Source: Staphylococcus pettenkoferi
GTDB taxonomy: Bacteria > Bacillota > Bacilli > Staphylococcales > Staphylococcaceae
Direction: 5' to 3'
Length of the DNA stretch: 64,000 nt
Assembly: GCF_002902685.1 (NCBI RefSeq)
Contig: NZ_PPRN01000006.1
Coordinates: forward strand, 36,965 to 100,964
This document shows positions 29,936 through 39,569 of this stretch, in pieces. The notes under the pieces were generated by a model. It worked only from the letters and a program-made list of their open reading frames with translations. It searched no databases and was not told where the DNA came from. Positions within the stretch are counted from its first letter, which is position 1. Every line of letters starts with the position of its first letter. The translations under genes were made by a program, and so were the position numbers.

Positions 29936-30260
29936 GATTTCTGTCCATTATCTTATTATCGTAAAAAGAATAAACCTTTTACTGTCTGTCATATCTTTAC
30001 AACTTCGCGGTAGCTGTCTGACTTCATAATGGCTTTCGCTTTTATGAAGTCTAGTTAGCCTCGCGGGAGCAAGACTACGAAATTATTCTAATTTCTGTCC
30101 ATTATCTTATTATCGAAAAAGAATATATCTCTTTCTGTTTGTTCTATCTTCGCAATTTCGCGGTAGCTGTCTGCACTTGATATAGCTGGCGCTGTCTCAA
30201 GTCCTAGTCAGCCTCGCGGGGGACGCACAACGAAATCTAAGATTTCTGTGCGTCTCCCCC
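29936..30260 (+). repeat. Tandem duplication carrying family A copies A6 and A7
   Basis: A ~152-base unit is repeated: ATTTCTGTCCATTATCTTAT starts at 29938 and 30092, each followed by AAAAAGAATA, a CTTTCTGTTTG-like stretch, TTCGCGGTAGCTGTCTG and hairpin 1, then ACGAAAT and the next unit's ATTTCTG. A6 (30006-30100) has hairpin 1 arms GACTTCATAA / TTATGAAGTC; A7 (30157-30260) has CACTTGA / TCAAGTC and a full hairpin 2, GGGGGACGCAC / GTGCGTCTCCCCC. The left part of the 570-base gap (29740-29935) holds the OYE promoter region and a spaced inverted repeat AGCAGAGT / ACTCTGCT. Confidence 0.82.
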
Positions 30261-30300
30261 AAAAAAAGCACTACCACAACTCAAATGTGATAGTGCTTTG
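30261..30300 (-). terminator. Terminator after the S1-domain gene
   Basis: Minus-strand stem AAAGCACTATCACA / TGTGGTAGTGCTTT followed by seven T. Confidence 0.88.
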
Positions 30301-30309
30301 CGCATTAAA

Positions 30310-30690
30310 TTATTCTTCTTTAATTGCTTTCTTGGACTGTTTAATCCAAACCGGCAAGCGTTCTTTAATTGTTTGAAACCCATACTTCTCGGTTTCTTTA
30401 ATATCATCTAATACTGAACGTTTTTCTTTTTTACGCTCATAATTTTTAAAATATTTATTGTCCTTTAATGACAAGTTGAGCTTACCCTCTTCATCGATAG
30501 AAATAATCTTCGCTCTCACAACTTGTCCAGGTGATAAAAATTTCTTCAAGTCATGCACATAATCGTCCATCACTTCGGATATGTGAATTAAACCTTCAGT
30601 ATTATCAGGGGTTTCAACAAATGCGCCATACGGTTGAATTCCAGTCACACGAACTTTAATATGTTGACCTGCTTTATAGTATGCGTTCAA
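30310..30690 (-). CDS. S1 RNA-binding domain protein (general stress protein 13/YugI-like)
   Basis: 126-residue RNA-binding protein. A single S1 domain covers residues 5-77 (IKVRVTGIQPYGAFVE, GLIHISEV, VRAKIISIDEEGKLNLSLK), followed by a basic tail (KNYERKKEKR ... KQSKKAIKEE). Homologues bind ribosomes or mRNA and act as post-transcriptional regulators or stress proteins. The start is TTG (MNAYYKAGQHIKV) with AAGGGG at nine bases; no ATG or GTG in frame before the S1 domain. Same position next to ppiB as in S. aureus. Function inferred from domain only. Confidence 0.87.
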   Translation of the reverse strand: MNAYYKAGQHIKVRVTGIQPYGAFVETPDNTEGLIHISEVMDDYVHDLKKFLSPGQVVRAKIISIDEEGKLNLSLKDNKYFKNYERKKEKRSVLDDIKETEKYGFQTIKERLPVWIKQSKKAIKEE

Positions 30691-30862
30691 CGTAATAACC
30701 CCTTATTCGATTTAGTACCATTTTTATAATAGCACAAAACCATATCAAGAAACTAATATTAGACTAAAAATATTGTGATTTTTTTCAGAAATTTAAATAC
30801 GTTTCCTTTTAATTCAAAATAATCGGGTAGCAGTGTCACTCTAAATTGAATTACACTCATAG

Positions 30863-30899
30863 AAAAAGTGCAAAAACGCGCAACCGCTTCTGCACTTTT
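30863..30899 (-). terminator. Terminator of ppiB
   Basis: Minus-strand stem AAAGTGCA / TTGCACTTT with a T run, 45 bases past the ppiB stop. Confidence 0.75.
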
Positions 30900-30943
30900 A
30901 CAACTATTCAATTATTACATCAAACGCTCTACAACTGAACGAT

Positions 30944-31540
30944 TTACGCTTCTGTCACATCAATATGTTCAATCACTACGTCATAAAGTGGCTTATCTTG
31001 TGCCCCTACTTTCGTCTGTGCGATGTCTTCTAATGTGGATTCGCCTTCAATGATTTGACCAAATACTGTGTGTCGTTGATCTAACCATGGTGTACCGCCG
31101 TTGTCACCGTATGCTTTCACGATAGGTTGAGGCCAGCCACCGTCAGCTAATTGACTCAACATAGATTCAGGCACTTCTTTCGCTTGAACGATAAAGAATT
31201 GTGAACCATTCGTATTTGGACCTGCGTTCGCCATAGAAAGTGCACCATATAAGTTGAACGCTTTGTCAGAGAACTCATCTTCAAACGGTCCACCGAAGAT
31301 ACTTTCACCACCCATGCCTGATGCAGTCGGGTCGCCACCTTGTACCATGAAGTCTTCAATCACACGGTGGAAAGTAATCCCATCGTAGTAACCATTTTTC
31401 GCGTGAGTTACAAAGTTCTCCACTGTCTTAGGTGCAATATTTGGGAAAAGTTTAAAGGTCATATCACCCTTATTCGTCTGCATAACAACTTTAATTTCGC
31501 CTTCATGAATTTCTTTATTTAATTGAGGATACTCAGTCAT
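30944..31540 (-). CDS. ppiB: Peptidyl-prolyl cis-trans isomerase, cyclophilin type
   Basis: Cytosolic cyclophilin (198 residues; about 197 in S. aureus) that catalyses proline isomerisation during folding. Signature [19 protein letters not shown], the substrate-pocket [16 protein letters not shown] and HTVFGQII are present; there is no signal peptide. The ATG of MTEYPQLNK has GGAG at seven bases; 29 further in-frame codons upstream lack a site and run into the kapB promoter. Divergent from kapB. Confidence 0.94.
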   Translation of the reverse strand: MTEYPQLNKEIHEGEIKVVMQTNKGDMTFKLFPNIAPKTVENFVTHAKNGYYDGITFHRVIEDFMVQGGDPTASGMGGESIFGGPFEDEFSDKAFNLYGALSMANAGPNTNGSQFFIVQAKEVPESMLSQLADGGWPQPIVKAYGDNGGTPWLDQRHTVFGQIIEGESTLEDIAQTKVGAQDKPLYDVVIEHIDVTEA

Positions 31541-31605
31541 TTTAATTCTCCATTTCATGTTAAGATAATAACTGTATTTTATCATAAAACGAAAGGGAGT
31601 CGCAT

Positions 31606-31989
31606 ATGAAGTTATATCGCTTTGCACATAAAACGGGCGTGTACGGCGTCAGTGTCGTAGAAGAGAACGACAATCAAGTGCTCGTCCAAGTCGAACAAGT
31701 CATCAAACATCCGAAACAAGGAGACTCGCATAATCCGAAAGAAACGGAAGGTGTGTTCTTCCATGAACGTAAAGCGTTGAGTCACTTTGAAAAGCGCTAC
31801 ACGAGTCCTTCACAACTTAAACCATTCGACGAAGAACCGCTTCCTTACGAAGAGTCATTACAACGAGCGCTTACAGCTTTGGAAGATAAACTGAAAGCAC
31901 GTGATACTGAGCACGCGCGCTTATCATTAGAGAAATTAGATAACTTAAAGGAAGATTATACGATTCAATATAAGTGCGAATTTAAATAG
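31606..31989 (+). CDS. Kinase-associated lipoprotein B-like protein (KapB family)
   Basis: 127-residue small protein of the KapB family. In Bacillus KapB helps KinB in the sporulation phosphorelay; staphylococci have no such relay, so the role here is unknown. The sequence starts with a beta-rich [19 protein letters not shown] domain, a VFFHERKAL block, and a helical C-terminal half. There is no lipobox, so it is not a lipoprotein. Start ATG with AAAGGGAG at six bases. Conserved neighbour of ppiB and mnh in S. aureus. Family sure, function not. Confidence 0.78.
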   Translation: MKLYRFAHKTGVYGVSVVEENDNQVLVQVEQVIKHPKQGDSHNPKETEGVFFHERKALSHFEKRYTSPSQLKPFDEEPLPYEESLQRALTALEDKLKARDTEHARLSLEKLDNLKEDYTIQYKCEFK

Positions 31990-32057
31990 CTTAGTGCACA
32001 TTATGTGACGATATAATTCATTTATGTAATGAATTGAATGTTGATTTAGAGCCTGGT

Positions 32058-32086
32058 TTTTCTTAATTCAGGCATTATTGTATAAT
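32058..32086 (+). promoter_or_regulatory. Probable promoter of the mnh operon
   Basis: TTTTCT, 17-base spacer, TATAAT; leader about 120 bases. Confidence 0.4.
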
Positions 32087-32213
32087 ATATCTATAACACT
32101 TCATCGTCAGATTACTGTTGGCATTTATATTGCTTTACCATGAAGATTTCAAACTATTCATGAGTTTTAAACGCGTAATTTGATATGACAGAGATATTGA
32201 AGGAGGGAATAGA

Positions 32214-34619
32214 ATGAGTTGGTTACATATAGCAGTCTTACTACCTTTGATATTTGCTGTTATCATACCAATCATTTACCGGTTTCATAAACGACTCCAT
32301 CTCGGTTGGTTCGTCTTACCAATACCGGTCGTCTTATTTATTTATTTCTTAACGTACATTTCGCGCACATCTTCAGGAGATAATGTGTTAGCACATTTAA
32401 ACTGGATGCCGCGCTTCGGTATGAACTACGACTTGCATGTGGATGGGTTAGGACTGTTATTTAGTTTACTCATTACAGGAATCGGAAGTCTGGTTGTGCT
32501 TTACTCTATCGGCTATTTAGATAAAAGTGAACAACTCGGCAACTTCTATTGTTACTTGCTCTTGTTTATGGGAGCCATGCTCGGTGTAGTTCTCTCCGAT
32601 AATGTGATTATTCTTTATCTATTCTGGGAGTTAACTTCATTCTCCAGTTTCTTACTAATCTCATTTTGGAGAACGAAGCAGAAATCGATTTATGGTGCTC
32701 AAAAATCATTAATCATTACTGTATTAGGTGGACTTGCCCTACTTGGTGGGCTCATCTTGATTTCGCTAGCAGGTAATACGACAAGTATACATAGTTTAGT
32801 GGAAAAAGCAGATGATATTCAGCAAAGTCCATTCTTTATTCTAGCAATGGTACTCATCATCATCGGAGCAATCACGAAATCAGCGCAAGTACCATTCTAT
32901 ATTTGGTTACCTGATGCTATGGAAGCACCTACACCCGTGAGTGCTTACTTGCACTCCGCTACGATGGTTAAAGCAGGACTTTATCTCATCGCACGAATGA
33001 CCCCGATTTTTGCAATATCTGAAGGGTGGATTTGGACTGTATCACTCATCGGATTAATTACGTTATTCTGGGCATCACTCAATGCCACAAAGCAACATGA
33101 TTTAAAGGGTATTCTCGCCTTTTCAACCGTCTCTCAACTCGGTATGATCATGGCGATGCTCGGTATTGGTGCGGTAAGTTATCATTTCAACGGTTCAGAT
33201 AGTACATTGTACGTTGCAGCATACACAGCAGCTGTCTTCCACCTCATTAACCATGCGACATTCAAAGGTGCATTGTTCATGATTACAGGTGCTATCGATC
33301 ACAGCACAGGTACACGTGATGTGAAGAAACTCGGCGGTCTCATGACAATTATGCCGATTTCATTTACTTTAACGATTATCACGGCTTTAAGTATGGCAGG
33401 TATTCCGCCGTTTAATGGTTTCTTATCTAAAGAAAGCTTTATTGAAAGCATGCTCCATGTAACACAAGCGAATATCTTTAGCCTCAATACTTTAGGCATA
33501 CTCTTACCTATCATTGCGATCGTTGGTAGTATCTTTACGTTCGTTTATGCGGTACGTTTTATCGGCCAAATCTTCTTAGGCAAACATCAACCGGAAGCGT
33601 TACCTAAGAAAGCACATGAAGCATCACCATTGATGTTAATCTCGCCAATTATCTTGGCAGTACTAGTCATCGTCTTCGGTTTCGCACCGAACTTGTTGAC
33701 GTCATCATTGATTGAACCCGCTGCGAACGCGATTACACATTCAAGTGGTATTACTGCAGAATTCAAGTTCTTCCACGGCTTTACACCGGCGTTCTTCTCA
33801 ACGCTTGTGATTTACATCGTAGGTATTCTGCTCATCTTGACGTTTGCTTATTGGGTTAAAATACTACAAGCTCAACCTAAAGCGTTGACGTTTAATCAAT
33901 GGTACGACAGTTTAGGTAAATATATTCCGAACTACTCAGCAAACTTTACGAACAGCTATGTGACTGGCTATACGCGTACGAACCTCTTATGGATCTTAGG
34001 TTCACTCATAGTTATTGCAGCAGTGACGCTTTTCGTATCGCCATTTACACTGAACTTTAAAGATGTCAGCGCCGTACGCCCGTATGAGCTCGTCATCGTG
34101 GTAATTATCTTAACAGCGTCTACGATGATACTCTTTGCGCGTTCACGCTTGTTCAGTATCATCATGGCAAGTGCGGTGGGTTACTCAGTCGCGATATTCT
34201 TTATCTTCTTTAACGCGCCTGACTTAGCATTAACACAATTCGTAGTAGAAACGATTTCTACAGCCTTGTTCTTGCTCTGTTTCTACCACCTACCGAACTT
34301 AAACCGTCACAATGAGTCACGAACGTTCAAGTCAACCAATGCAATCATCTCAATTCTGACAGGTGCCGTAGTGACCATCCTGGGCTTGATTGCTTATGGT
34401 AACCGTCACTTTGACTCTATCGGTGCTTTCTACAAAGCGCACGTTCACGATCTTGCTCATGGTAAAAATATCGTTAACGTCATCTTAGTCGACTTCCGTG
34501 GTACCGATACATTATTCGAATCTTCAGTGCTCGGTATTGCTGGGCTCGGTGTGTATACGATGATTAAGTTGAAAGCGAAACATCAACGTCAAACGAAAGG
34601 AGGTCATGAGAATGAATAA
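32214..34619 (+). CDS. mnhA: Na+/H+ antiporter subunit A
   Basis: Largest subunit (801 residues) of the multisubunit Mnh/Mrp Na+/H+ antiporter, which expels Na+ using the proton gradient and supports alkaline and salt tolerance. ND5/NuoL-like core of about 14 helices with the ion-channel Lys in [22 protein letters not shown] and the [12 protein letters not shown] motif, followed by the MnhA-specific C-terminal helices (from about 580) with [24 protein letters not shown]. Start ATG with AAGGAGGG at six bases. Gene order A to G and its position next to kapB identify it as the Mnh1 type. It overlaps mnhB. Confidence 0.95.
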   Translation: MSWLHIAVLLPLIFAVIIPIIYRFHKRLHLGWFVLPIPVVLFIYFLTYISRTSSGDNVLAHLNWMPRFGMNYDLHVDGLGLLFSLLITGIGSLVVLYSIGYLDKSEQLGNFYCYLLLFMGAMLGVVLSDNVIILYLFWELTSFSSFLLISFWRTKQKSIYGAQKSLIITVLGGLALLGGLILISLAGNTTSIHSLVEKADDIQQSPFFILAMVLIIIGAITKSAQVPFYIWLPDAMEAPTPVSAYLHSATMVKAGLYLIARMTPIFAISEGWIWTVSLIGLITLFWASLNATKQHDLKGILAFSTVSQLGMIMAMLGIGAVSYHFNGSDSTLYVAAYTAAVFHLINHATFKGALFMITGAIDHSTGTRDVKKLGGLMTIMPISFTLTIITALSMAGIPPFNGFLSKESFIESMLHVTQANIFSLNTLGILLPIIAIVGSIFTFVYAVRFIGQIFLGKHQPEALPKKAHEASPLMLISPIILAVLVIVFGFAPNLLTSSLIEPAANAITHSSGITAEFKFFHGFTPAFFSTLVIYIVGILLILTFAYWVKILQAQPKALTFNQWYDSLGKYIPNYSANFTNSYVTGYTRTNLLWILGSLIVIAAVTLFVSPFTLNFKDVSAVRPYELVIVVIILTASTMILFARSRLFSIIMASAVGYSVAIFFIFFNAPDLALTQFVVETISTALFLLCFYHLPNLNRHNESRTFKSTNAIISILTGAVVTILGLIAYGNRHFDSIGAFYKAHVHDLAHGKNIVNVILVDFRGTDTLFESSVLGIAGLGVYTMIKLKAKHQRQTKGGHENE

Positions 34620-35052
34620 ACAATCTCATAAACCTAAGAAGAATATTATCTTTCAATATTCTGCCATTCTCATCTTCTTCCTTATCGTGATGTTTGGGAT
34701 TTCCCTCTTCCTCGCTGGCCACTATACTCCAGGAGGCGGTTTCGTTGGGGGTCTCATCCTATCAAGTGCGCTGGTAATCATCGCTGTCGCTTTCGACGTG
34801 AAGACGATGCGTAAGATTTATCCTTGGGATTTCAAGATTCTCATCGGTATCGGTTTGTGTTTCTGTGCTGCCACACCTATGGCAAGTTGGTTTTTCAATA
34901 AAAATTTCTTCACACACAAGCCTTTCGACATTCCATTAGGCGTATTAGAACCCATGGGCCTACACACTGCGACATTCTTTGACCTCGGCGTCATGTTAGC
35001 AGTCGTTGGAACAGTCATGACGATTATCTTAACGATTGGGGAGAATGAGTGA
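34612..35052 (+). CDS. mnhB: Na+/H+ antiporter subunit B
   Basis: 146-residue membrane subunit with four hydrophobic helices; the loop [14 protein letters not shown] is the family signature. The second ATG ([10 protein letters not shown]) is used: AAAGGAGG ends eight bases before it, but only two bases before the upstream ATG. It overlaps the end of mnhA by eight bases and mnhC by one. Confidence 0.93.
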   Translation: MNKQSHKPKKNIIFQYSAILIFFLIVMFGISLFLAGHYTPGGGFVGGLILSSALVIIAVAFDVKTMRKIYPWDFKILIGIGLCFCAATPMASWFFNKNFFTHKPFDIPLGVLEPMGLHTATFFDLGVMLAVVGTVMTIILTIGENE

Positions 35053-35399
35053 TGGAAATATTAATGATCTTTGTTTGTGGCATCCTTACAGCCATGAGCG
35101 TGTACTTGATTCTATCTAAGAGCATCATACGCATCATTATCGGCACAACGTTACAAACACATACCGCAAACTTATTCTTAATTACCATGGGTGGTTTGAA
35201 AAAAGGTGGCGTGCCCATTTACGAACATGGTGCGAAAGCTTACGTGGATCCAATTCCACAAGCACTCATCTTAACCGCTATCGTTATTTCGTTCGCCGTG
35301 ACTGCATTCTTCCTTGTTCTAGCATTTCGTAGCTATAAAGAACTCGGAACAGACAATCTTGAATCAATGAAAGGAGTGTACGATGATGATCACGAGTAA
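35052..35399 (+). CDS. mnhC: Na+/H+ antiporter subunit C
   Basis: 115-residue NuoK-like subunit with three helices; the conserved Glu-free NuoK-type core [25 protein letters not shown] and the [21 protein letters not shown] helix are present. The ATG shares its A with the mnhB stop (TGATG), with GGGGAG at eight bases; an in-frame GTG one codon before is ignored. Overlaps mnhD by 17 bases. Confidence 0.92.
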   Translation: MEILMIFVCGILTAMSVYLILSKSIIRIIIGTTLQTHTANLFLITMGGLKKGGVPIYEHGAKAYVDPIPQALILTAIVISFAVTAFFLVLAFRSYKELGTDNLESMKGVYDDDHE

Positions 35400-36882
35400 C
35401 TTACTCGTCAGTTTACTAATCATACCGATATTCACCGCACTCCTACTCATATTTATTGGTAAACGACCCATTGTTAAACGCTATGTCGCTTTTATTGGGA
35501 CATTCATTACATTAATCTTTGCGATTATTAACTTTATCAATGTATGGCGAAATGGTCCGATTAAGCTCGAGTTAGGTTCATGGAAAGCACCCTACAGTAT
35601 CGTATTCGTTCAAGACTTGTTCAGTGCCCTACTCGTCATTACAAGTTTAATCGTGACATTGCTTATCATTCTATATTCTTACAAATCTGTAGGGATTGAA
35701 CGTGAAACATACTATTACTATTTCTCAATTATGTTTATGATCACAGGTGTCGTTGGAGCCTTTATTACAGGCGATATCTTTAACTTATTCGTCTTCTTTG
35801 AAGTGTTCCTCATCGCATCTTACATCCTACTCGTCATTGGAGGTACCAAAGTTCAACTCAGCGAGACGATTAAATACGTCTTAATCAACGTCACTAGTTC
35901 AGCGTTCTTCGTCATCGCAGTTGGTATTCTTTACTCAGTAGTAGGAACGCTCAACCTTGCAGATATTAGTGAAAAGTTAAATCACCTATCCGCACAACAA
36001 AGCGGCTTGTTAAATATAGTCTACATCATGTTCATTTTCGTCTTTGCAACGAAAGCCGGGGCCTTCCCAATGTATGTTTGGTTACCTGGAGCTTATTATG
36101 CTCCACCTGTCGCAATCATTGCGTTCTTCGGTGCGTTGTTAACGAAAGTAGGTGTCTACGCAATTGCTCGAACAAGTAGTTTATTCTTTAACGATACTTC
36201 AAGCTTTGCGTACTACCTCATTCTATTCTTAGCACTATTGACGATTATCTTCGGTTGTGTCGGCGCAGTGAGCTTTTATGATACGAAGAAGATTATTCTC
36301 TACAACATCATGATTGCAGTCGGCGTCATTCTCGTAGGTGTAGCTATGATGAACCAATCTGGTATGATGGGAGCCATTTACTATACGATTCACGACATGC
36401 TTGTGAAAGCTTCCCTCTTCTTCTTGATTGGTATTATGGCTAAGATTACTAAAACGCATGATTTGAAACGTTACGGTGGGTTGATCAAACACTATCCCGT
36501 GCTAGGTTGGACATTCTTTATCGCCGCGTTAAGTCTTGCTGGTATTCCACCGCTCAGTGGTTTCTACGGTAAATATTACATCGTTCAAGCGACTTTCGAG
36601 AAAGGCTTCTACGTTAGCGGTATCGTCGTGTTACTTTCAAGTCTCGTCGTACTTTATTCAGTGATTCGCATTTTCTTAAAAGGATTCTTTGGTGAATCAC
36701 ACGGTTACGAGTACAATCCGAAATTAAGTTATAGAGGCTTATTAACGGTAGCCATTGTTGCCGTCGTTTGCACAGTCGTATTTGCGTTATCGGCTGATGT
36801 GCTCTATCCAGTGGTTAAAGAAGCGGCCTCATCATTCTATGATCCAAGCGTCTATATCGATAGTGTATTGGGGGATAAGTAA
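35383..36882 (+). CDS. mnhD: Na+/H+ antiporter subunit D
   Basis: 499-residue NuoN/NuoM-like proton-channel subunit with about 14 helices. The conserved channel residues lie in [19 protein letters not shown] (Glu) and [20 protein letters not shown] (Lys), plus [15 protein letters not shown]. Start ATG with AAGGAG at six bases, inside mnhC; a second ATG follows directly. Essential for transport together with MnhA. Confidence 0.94.
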   Translation: MMITSNLLVSLLIIPIFTALLLIFIGKRPIVKRYVAFIGTFITLIFAIINFINVWRNGPIKLELGSWKAPYSIVFVQDLFSALLVITSLIVTLLIILYSYKSVGIERETYYYYFSIMFMITGVVGAFITGDIFNLFVFFEVFLIASYILLVIGGTKVQLSETIKYVLINVTSSAFFVIAVGILYSVVGTLNLADISEKLNHLSAQQSGLLNIVYIMFIFVFATKAGAFPMYVWLPGAYYAPPVAIIAFFGALLTKVGVYAIARTSSLFFNDTSSFAYYLILFLALLTIIFGCVGAVSFYDTKKIILYNIMIAVGVILVGVAMMNQSGMMGAIYYTIHDMLVKASLFFLIGIMAKITKTHDLKRYGGLIKHYPVLGWTFFIAALSLAGIPPLSGFYGKYYIVQATFEKGFYVSGIVVLLSSLVVLYSVIRIFLKGFFGESHGYEYNPKLSYRGLLTVAIVAVVCTVVFALSADVLYPVVKEAASSFYDPSVYIDSVLGDK

Positions 36883-36884
36883 TT

Positions 36885-37364
36885 ATGGCAGTACAAGTGG
36901 TTATTAATTTATTACTCTCGTTATTCTGGTTGTTAGTCACAGGTAGTTACACAGTCAATAACTTCCTCCTAGGATTTATACTCGGTTTGTTACTCGTTTA
37001 TCTATTACGCAGTGTCTTGCCTGGTCGATTCTATATCATCACGTTATATAAAGTGATTAAGCTCATATGGGTCTTTCTCATTGAGCTAATCAAAGCCAAT
37101 ATCGATGTGATACGCATCGTCTTGCAGCCGTCATTAAAGAACGAACCAGCATTTTTCACTTATAACACAGATTTAAAAACAGATTGGCAAGTCGTGCTAC
37201 TATCCAATCTCATCACATTGACACCAGGGACGATTGTGGTAGGTTTAAGTGATGATCGCACGAAAATTTATATTCACGCCATTGATTTTGGTGAGAAAGA
37301 AGAAGAAATCGAGGGAATTAAATCCTCACTTGAGAAAGTCGTTAGAGAGGTGGGTGAACGATGA
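36885..37364 (+). CDS. mnhE: Na+/H+ antiporter subunit E
   Basis: 159-residue subunit: two or three N-terminal helices, then a cytoplasmic C-terminal domain with [19 protein letters not shown], the family signature. GGGGGAT precedes the ATG at eight bases. It lies two bases after mnhD and overlaps mnhF by four (ATGA). Confidence 0.92.
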   Translation: MAVQVVINLLLSLFWLLVTGSYTVNNFLLGFILGLLLVYLLRSVLPGRFYIITLYKVIKLIWVFLIELIKANIDVIRIVLQPSLKNEPAFFTYNTDLKTDWQVVLLSNLITLTPGTIVVGLSDDRTKIYIHAIDFGEKEEEIEGIKSSLEKVVREVGER

Positions 37365-37654
37365 GTTACAAAGTTATTATTATTATCGCATTAGTTATCG
37401 TCGTCTTGTCCATGCTCGCGATGCTCATTCGCGTCATCTTGGGCCCCTCCCTCGCTGACCGCGTCGTTGCAATTGACGCAGTAGGTCTACAACTCATGGC
37501 CGTCGTCGCATTATTTAGTATGTTAATCGGCGTTCAATACATGGTTGTCGTCATCCTACTCATAGGTATACTCGCATTCTTAGGTACTGCTGTCTTTGCG
37601 AAATATATGGATAAAGGTAAGGTGATTGAGCATGATCAAGACGATACTCATTAG
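37361..37654 (+). CDS. mnhF: Na+/H+ antiporter subunit F
   Basis: 97-residue subunit with three helices; the conserved [19 protein letters not shown] loop carries the family's essential acidic residue. GAGGTG precedes the ATG. Overlaps both neighbours. Confidence 0.92.
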   Translation: MSYKVIIIIALVIVVLSMLAMLIRVILGPSLADRVVAIDAVGLQLMAVVALFSMLIGVQYMVVVILLIGILAFLGTAVFAKYMDKGKVIEHDQDDTH

Positions 37655-37988
37655 TGTTGCTTTAATCTTAGTCGTTCTCGGCGCGATTATTAGTGCCCTA
37701 GCCGCATTAGGTATCGTGCGACTCGATGACGTATATTCACGCGCTCATGCTGCAGGTAAAGCAGCGACATTAGGAGCCATGCTCATGCTTACTGGCGTGT
37801 TTATCTTCTTTATTGGAAAAGAAGGATCCGTCAACATGCAGTTGATTATCGGTATCCTATTTATCTTGATAACTGGCCCTTTATCTAGTCACTTGATTAT
37901 CCAATCAGCTTATAAATTGAAAACACCGTACACTGATCGTACGAAACGTGACGAGATACGCAAAGGTATTGAAGGTCACGAAGATTAA
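37632..37988 (+). CDS. mnhG: Na+/H+ antiporter subunit G
   Basis: 118-residue last subunit, three helices, with the [21 protein letters not shown] family block between helices 1 and 2. The ATG at MIKTILISV is preceded by AAGGTG at seven bases; a TTG two codons earlier is in frame but badly spaced. Overlaps mnhF by 23 bases and ends the operon. Confidence 0.92.
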   Translation: MIKTILISVALILVVLGAIISALAALGIVRLDDVYSRAHAAGKAATLGAMLMLTGVFIFFIGKEGSVNMQLIIGILFILITGPLSSHLIIQSAYKLKTPYTDRTKRDEIRKGIEGHED

Positions 37989-37992
37989 TAGT

Positions 37993-38032
37993 TGAAGCTC
38001 GTAGATGGATTGATTCCGTCTGCGAGCTTTTT
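37993..38032 (+). terminator. Terminator of the mnh operon
   Basis: Stem GAAGCTCGTAGATGGA / TCCGTCTGCGAGCTTT with TTTTT, a few bases after mnhG. Confidence 0.88.
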
Positions 38033-38145
38033 GTATTGTGATGGATTGTTGATCTTATCCTTGCCTCCCCACCCCTTTTTGATTTGCATAAAGGGTCAAT
38101 TGCGCGTTGACCCTATCTCGCCACTTTTAGACATGCTGTTTCAAT

Positions 38146-38174
38146 TTGTCCTTTTAAAAAATGTGTGGTATATT
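38146..38174 (+). promoter_or_regulatory. SigA promoter of the FAD-dependent oxidoreductase gene
   Basis: TTGTCC, 17-base spacer, TATATT; transcription would start inside the Zur-like box next to it. Confidence 0.65.
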
Positions 38175-38178
38175 TTAC

Positions 38179-38199
38179 AAATCAAAATAATTACGATTT
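38179..38199 (+). promoter_or_regulatory. Zur-like operator (zinc-responsive)
   Basis: A 21-base palindrome: left arm AAATCAAAAT, single-base centre A, right arm ATTACGATTT. Against the Firmicute Zur box (AAATCGTAAT-N-ATTACGATTT) it matches 18 of 20 defined bases, with the right arm perfect. It begins four bases after the -10 box, a classic repressor position. Confidence 0.7.
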
Positions 38200-38219
38200 A
38201 TAAGACAGGAGGTCTTCCT

Positions 38220-39368
38220 ATGAAACAGTGGACGATTATCGGGGGCGGAATACAGGCGGTAACTATTGCGATTAAGTTACGTGAACTGGGACTAAGTGCT
38301 AAAGATTTAAGACTCATCGATCCTCATGACAATTTATGTGCGCAATTTCATAAATTTACTGAGCGTTTAGAAATGCCTTTCTTACGCTCACCTTGTGTTC
38401 ATCACGTTCATCCTGACCCTTTCCACCTCAATCGCTATGCGAAAGCACATCAGTATACAGAATCACATTATGGACGGTATCAGCGCCCACAACGTGCGAT
38501 GTTCTTAGATCATACGCACTACCTGATTCATAAATACGGATTGAATGAAAGTCATTTCAAAGGTGCCGTACAACGCCTTGCCCCTATGAAGAATAGATGG
38601 CAGCTCACATTGGAAGATCAGCGTATACTTGAAAGCCACTACGTCATCATCGCAAGTGGGAGTACGAATCAACCCTATATTCCGAAAGACTACCTCAATC
38701 AACCTGATGTTAACCACGTATTCGACCTCGATGACATCGATGCCGAATCTACTTCGCACATCATTGGTAGTGGTGTGAGTGCAGCACACCTTACACTGCG
38801 TCTGTTGAACGAAGCATCTCGGTCACCGATACATCTCTGGCTCAACAAGCCCATCTCTGTGAATGATTTCGATGCAGATCCAGGTTGGCTCGGCCCTAAA
38901 TACATGTCACATTTCAAAAAGCTATCATTGAACGAACGCCACAGAGTAAATCAACAAGAACGTCATCGTGGATCAATGCCACGTGAACTGTTTTTGAAGT
39001 TGAAGAAAGCAGAAAGCAAAGGCCGGTTACATATTCACATCAATGAACACTTAAGATTAGCAGATCATCACATTGTTACTCCGAACGGGAGCTTGCCTTA
39101 TGACCACATTCTCTTAGCTACAGGATTCGAGAAGGCAGTACTCAACGCACCCTTTCTCCAACATCTCGTAATAGAGTATGGCGCACCTGTTGCACAATGC
39201 GGTTTGCCACATACTTCAACTGACCTGGAGTGGCTGCCTACCCTTTTCGTCAGCGGCGCGTTAGCAGATTTAGAGTTAGGTCCTTTCGCGCGTAATATTA
39301 TGGGTGGACGCGAGGCTGCACAGCGTATTGGTCAAGCATTCCAACGTGCTTCTGCTTTATCGTCGTAG
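38220..39368 (+). CDS. FAD/NAD(P)-binding oxidoreductase, flavin monooxygenase-like, probably zinc-regulated
   Basis: 382-residue soluble flavoprotein of unknown substrate. FAD Rossmann motif GGGIQAVTIA near residue 8, a second nucleotide motif IIGSGVSAAHL near 183, LLATGFE near the C-terminal FAD contact, and LRSPCVHHVHPDPFHL (about 55-70), a block also seen in lysine/ornithine N-monooxygenase-like proteins. The protein is rich in His. The ATG is set by AGGAGG at seven bases, itself in the loop of a small AAGAC/GTCTT hairpin; open frame upstream is promoter. It is monocistronic, with a strong promoter and a Zur-like operator, so expression under zinc shortage is inferred. No metallophore or transporter gene is adjacent. 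It could be an N-hydroxylase or a reductase; motif evidence does not decide. Confidence 0.75.
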   Translation: MKQWTIIGGGIQAVTIAIKLRELGLSAKDLRLIDPHDNLCAQFHKFTERLEMPFLRSPCVHHVHPDPFHLNRYAKAHQYTESHYGRYQRPQRAMFLDHTHYLIHKYGLNESHFKGAVQRLAPMKNRWQLTLEDQRILESHYVIIASGSTNQPYIPKDYLNQPDVNHVFDLDDIDAESTSHIIGSGVSAAHLTLRLLNEASRSPIHLWLNKPISVNDFDADPGWLGPKYMSHFKKLSLNERHRVNQQERHRGSMPRELFLKLKKAESKGRLHIHINEHLRLADHHIVTPNGSLPYDHILLATGFEKAVLNAPFLQHLVIEYGAPVAQCGLPHTSTDLEWLPTLFVSGALADLELGPFARNIMGGREAAQRIGQAFQRASALSS

Positions 39369-39569
39369 CATTTATTTTGTAAAAGGATGACTAAAAGCAG
39401 ATGTGGTTTTCTAACCGTACATTAGTGAAAAACGGGGTACTTTCTTTTTATTCAAATAACATTTTTTCAAAACAAAGTTAATCGATACCACTAATTTAAT
39501 TTAACTAAAGGACTCTTTTTTGATAATATAATGACATGCATATAGAAACTACACAAAGAGGAGCCTACA

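Noticed and set aside
4930..30260. Family A repeats as a CRISPR array or tRNA-like genes
   Set aside because: Copies are scattered over 25 kb, lack regular spacers, and do not fold into a cloverleaf.
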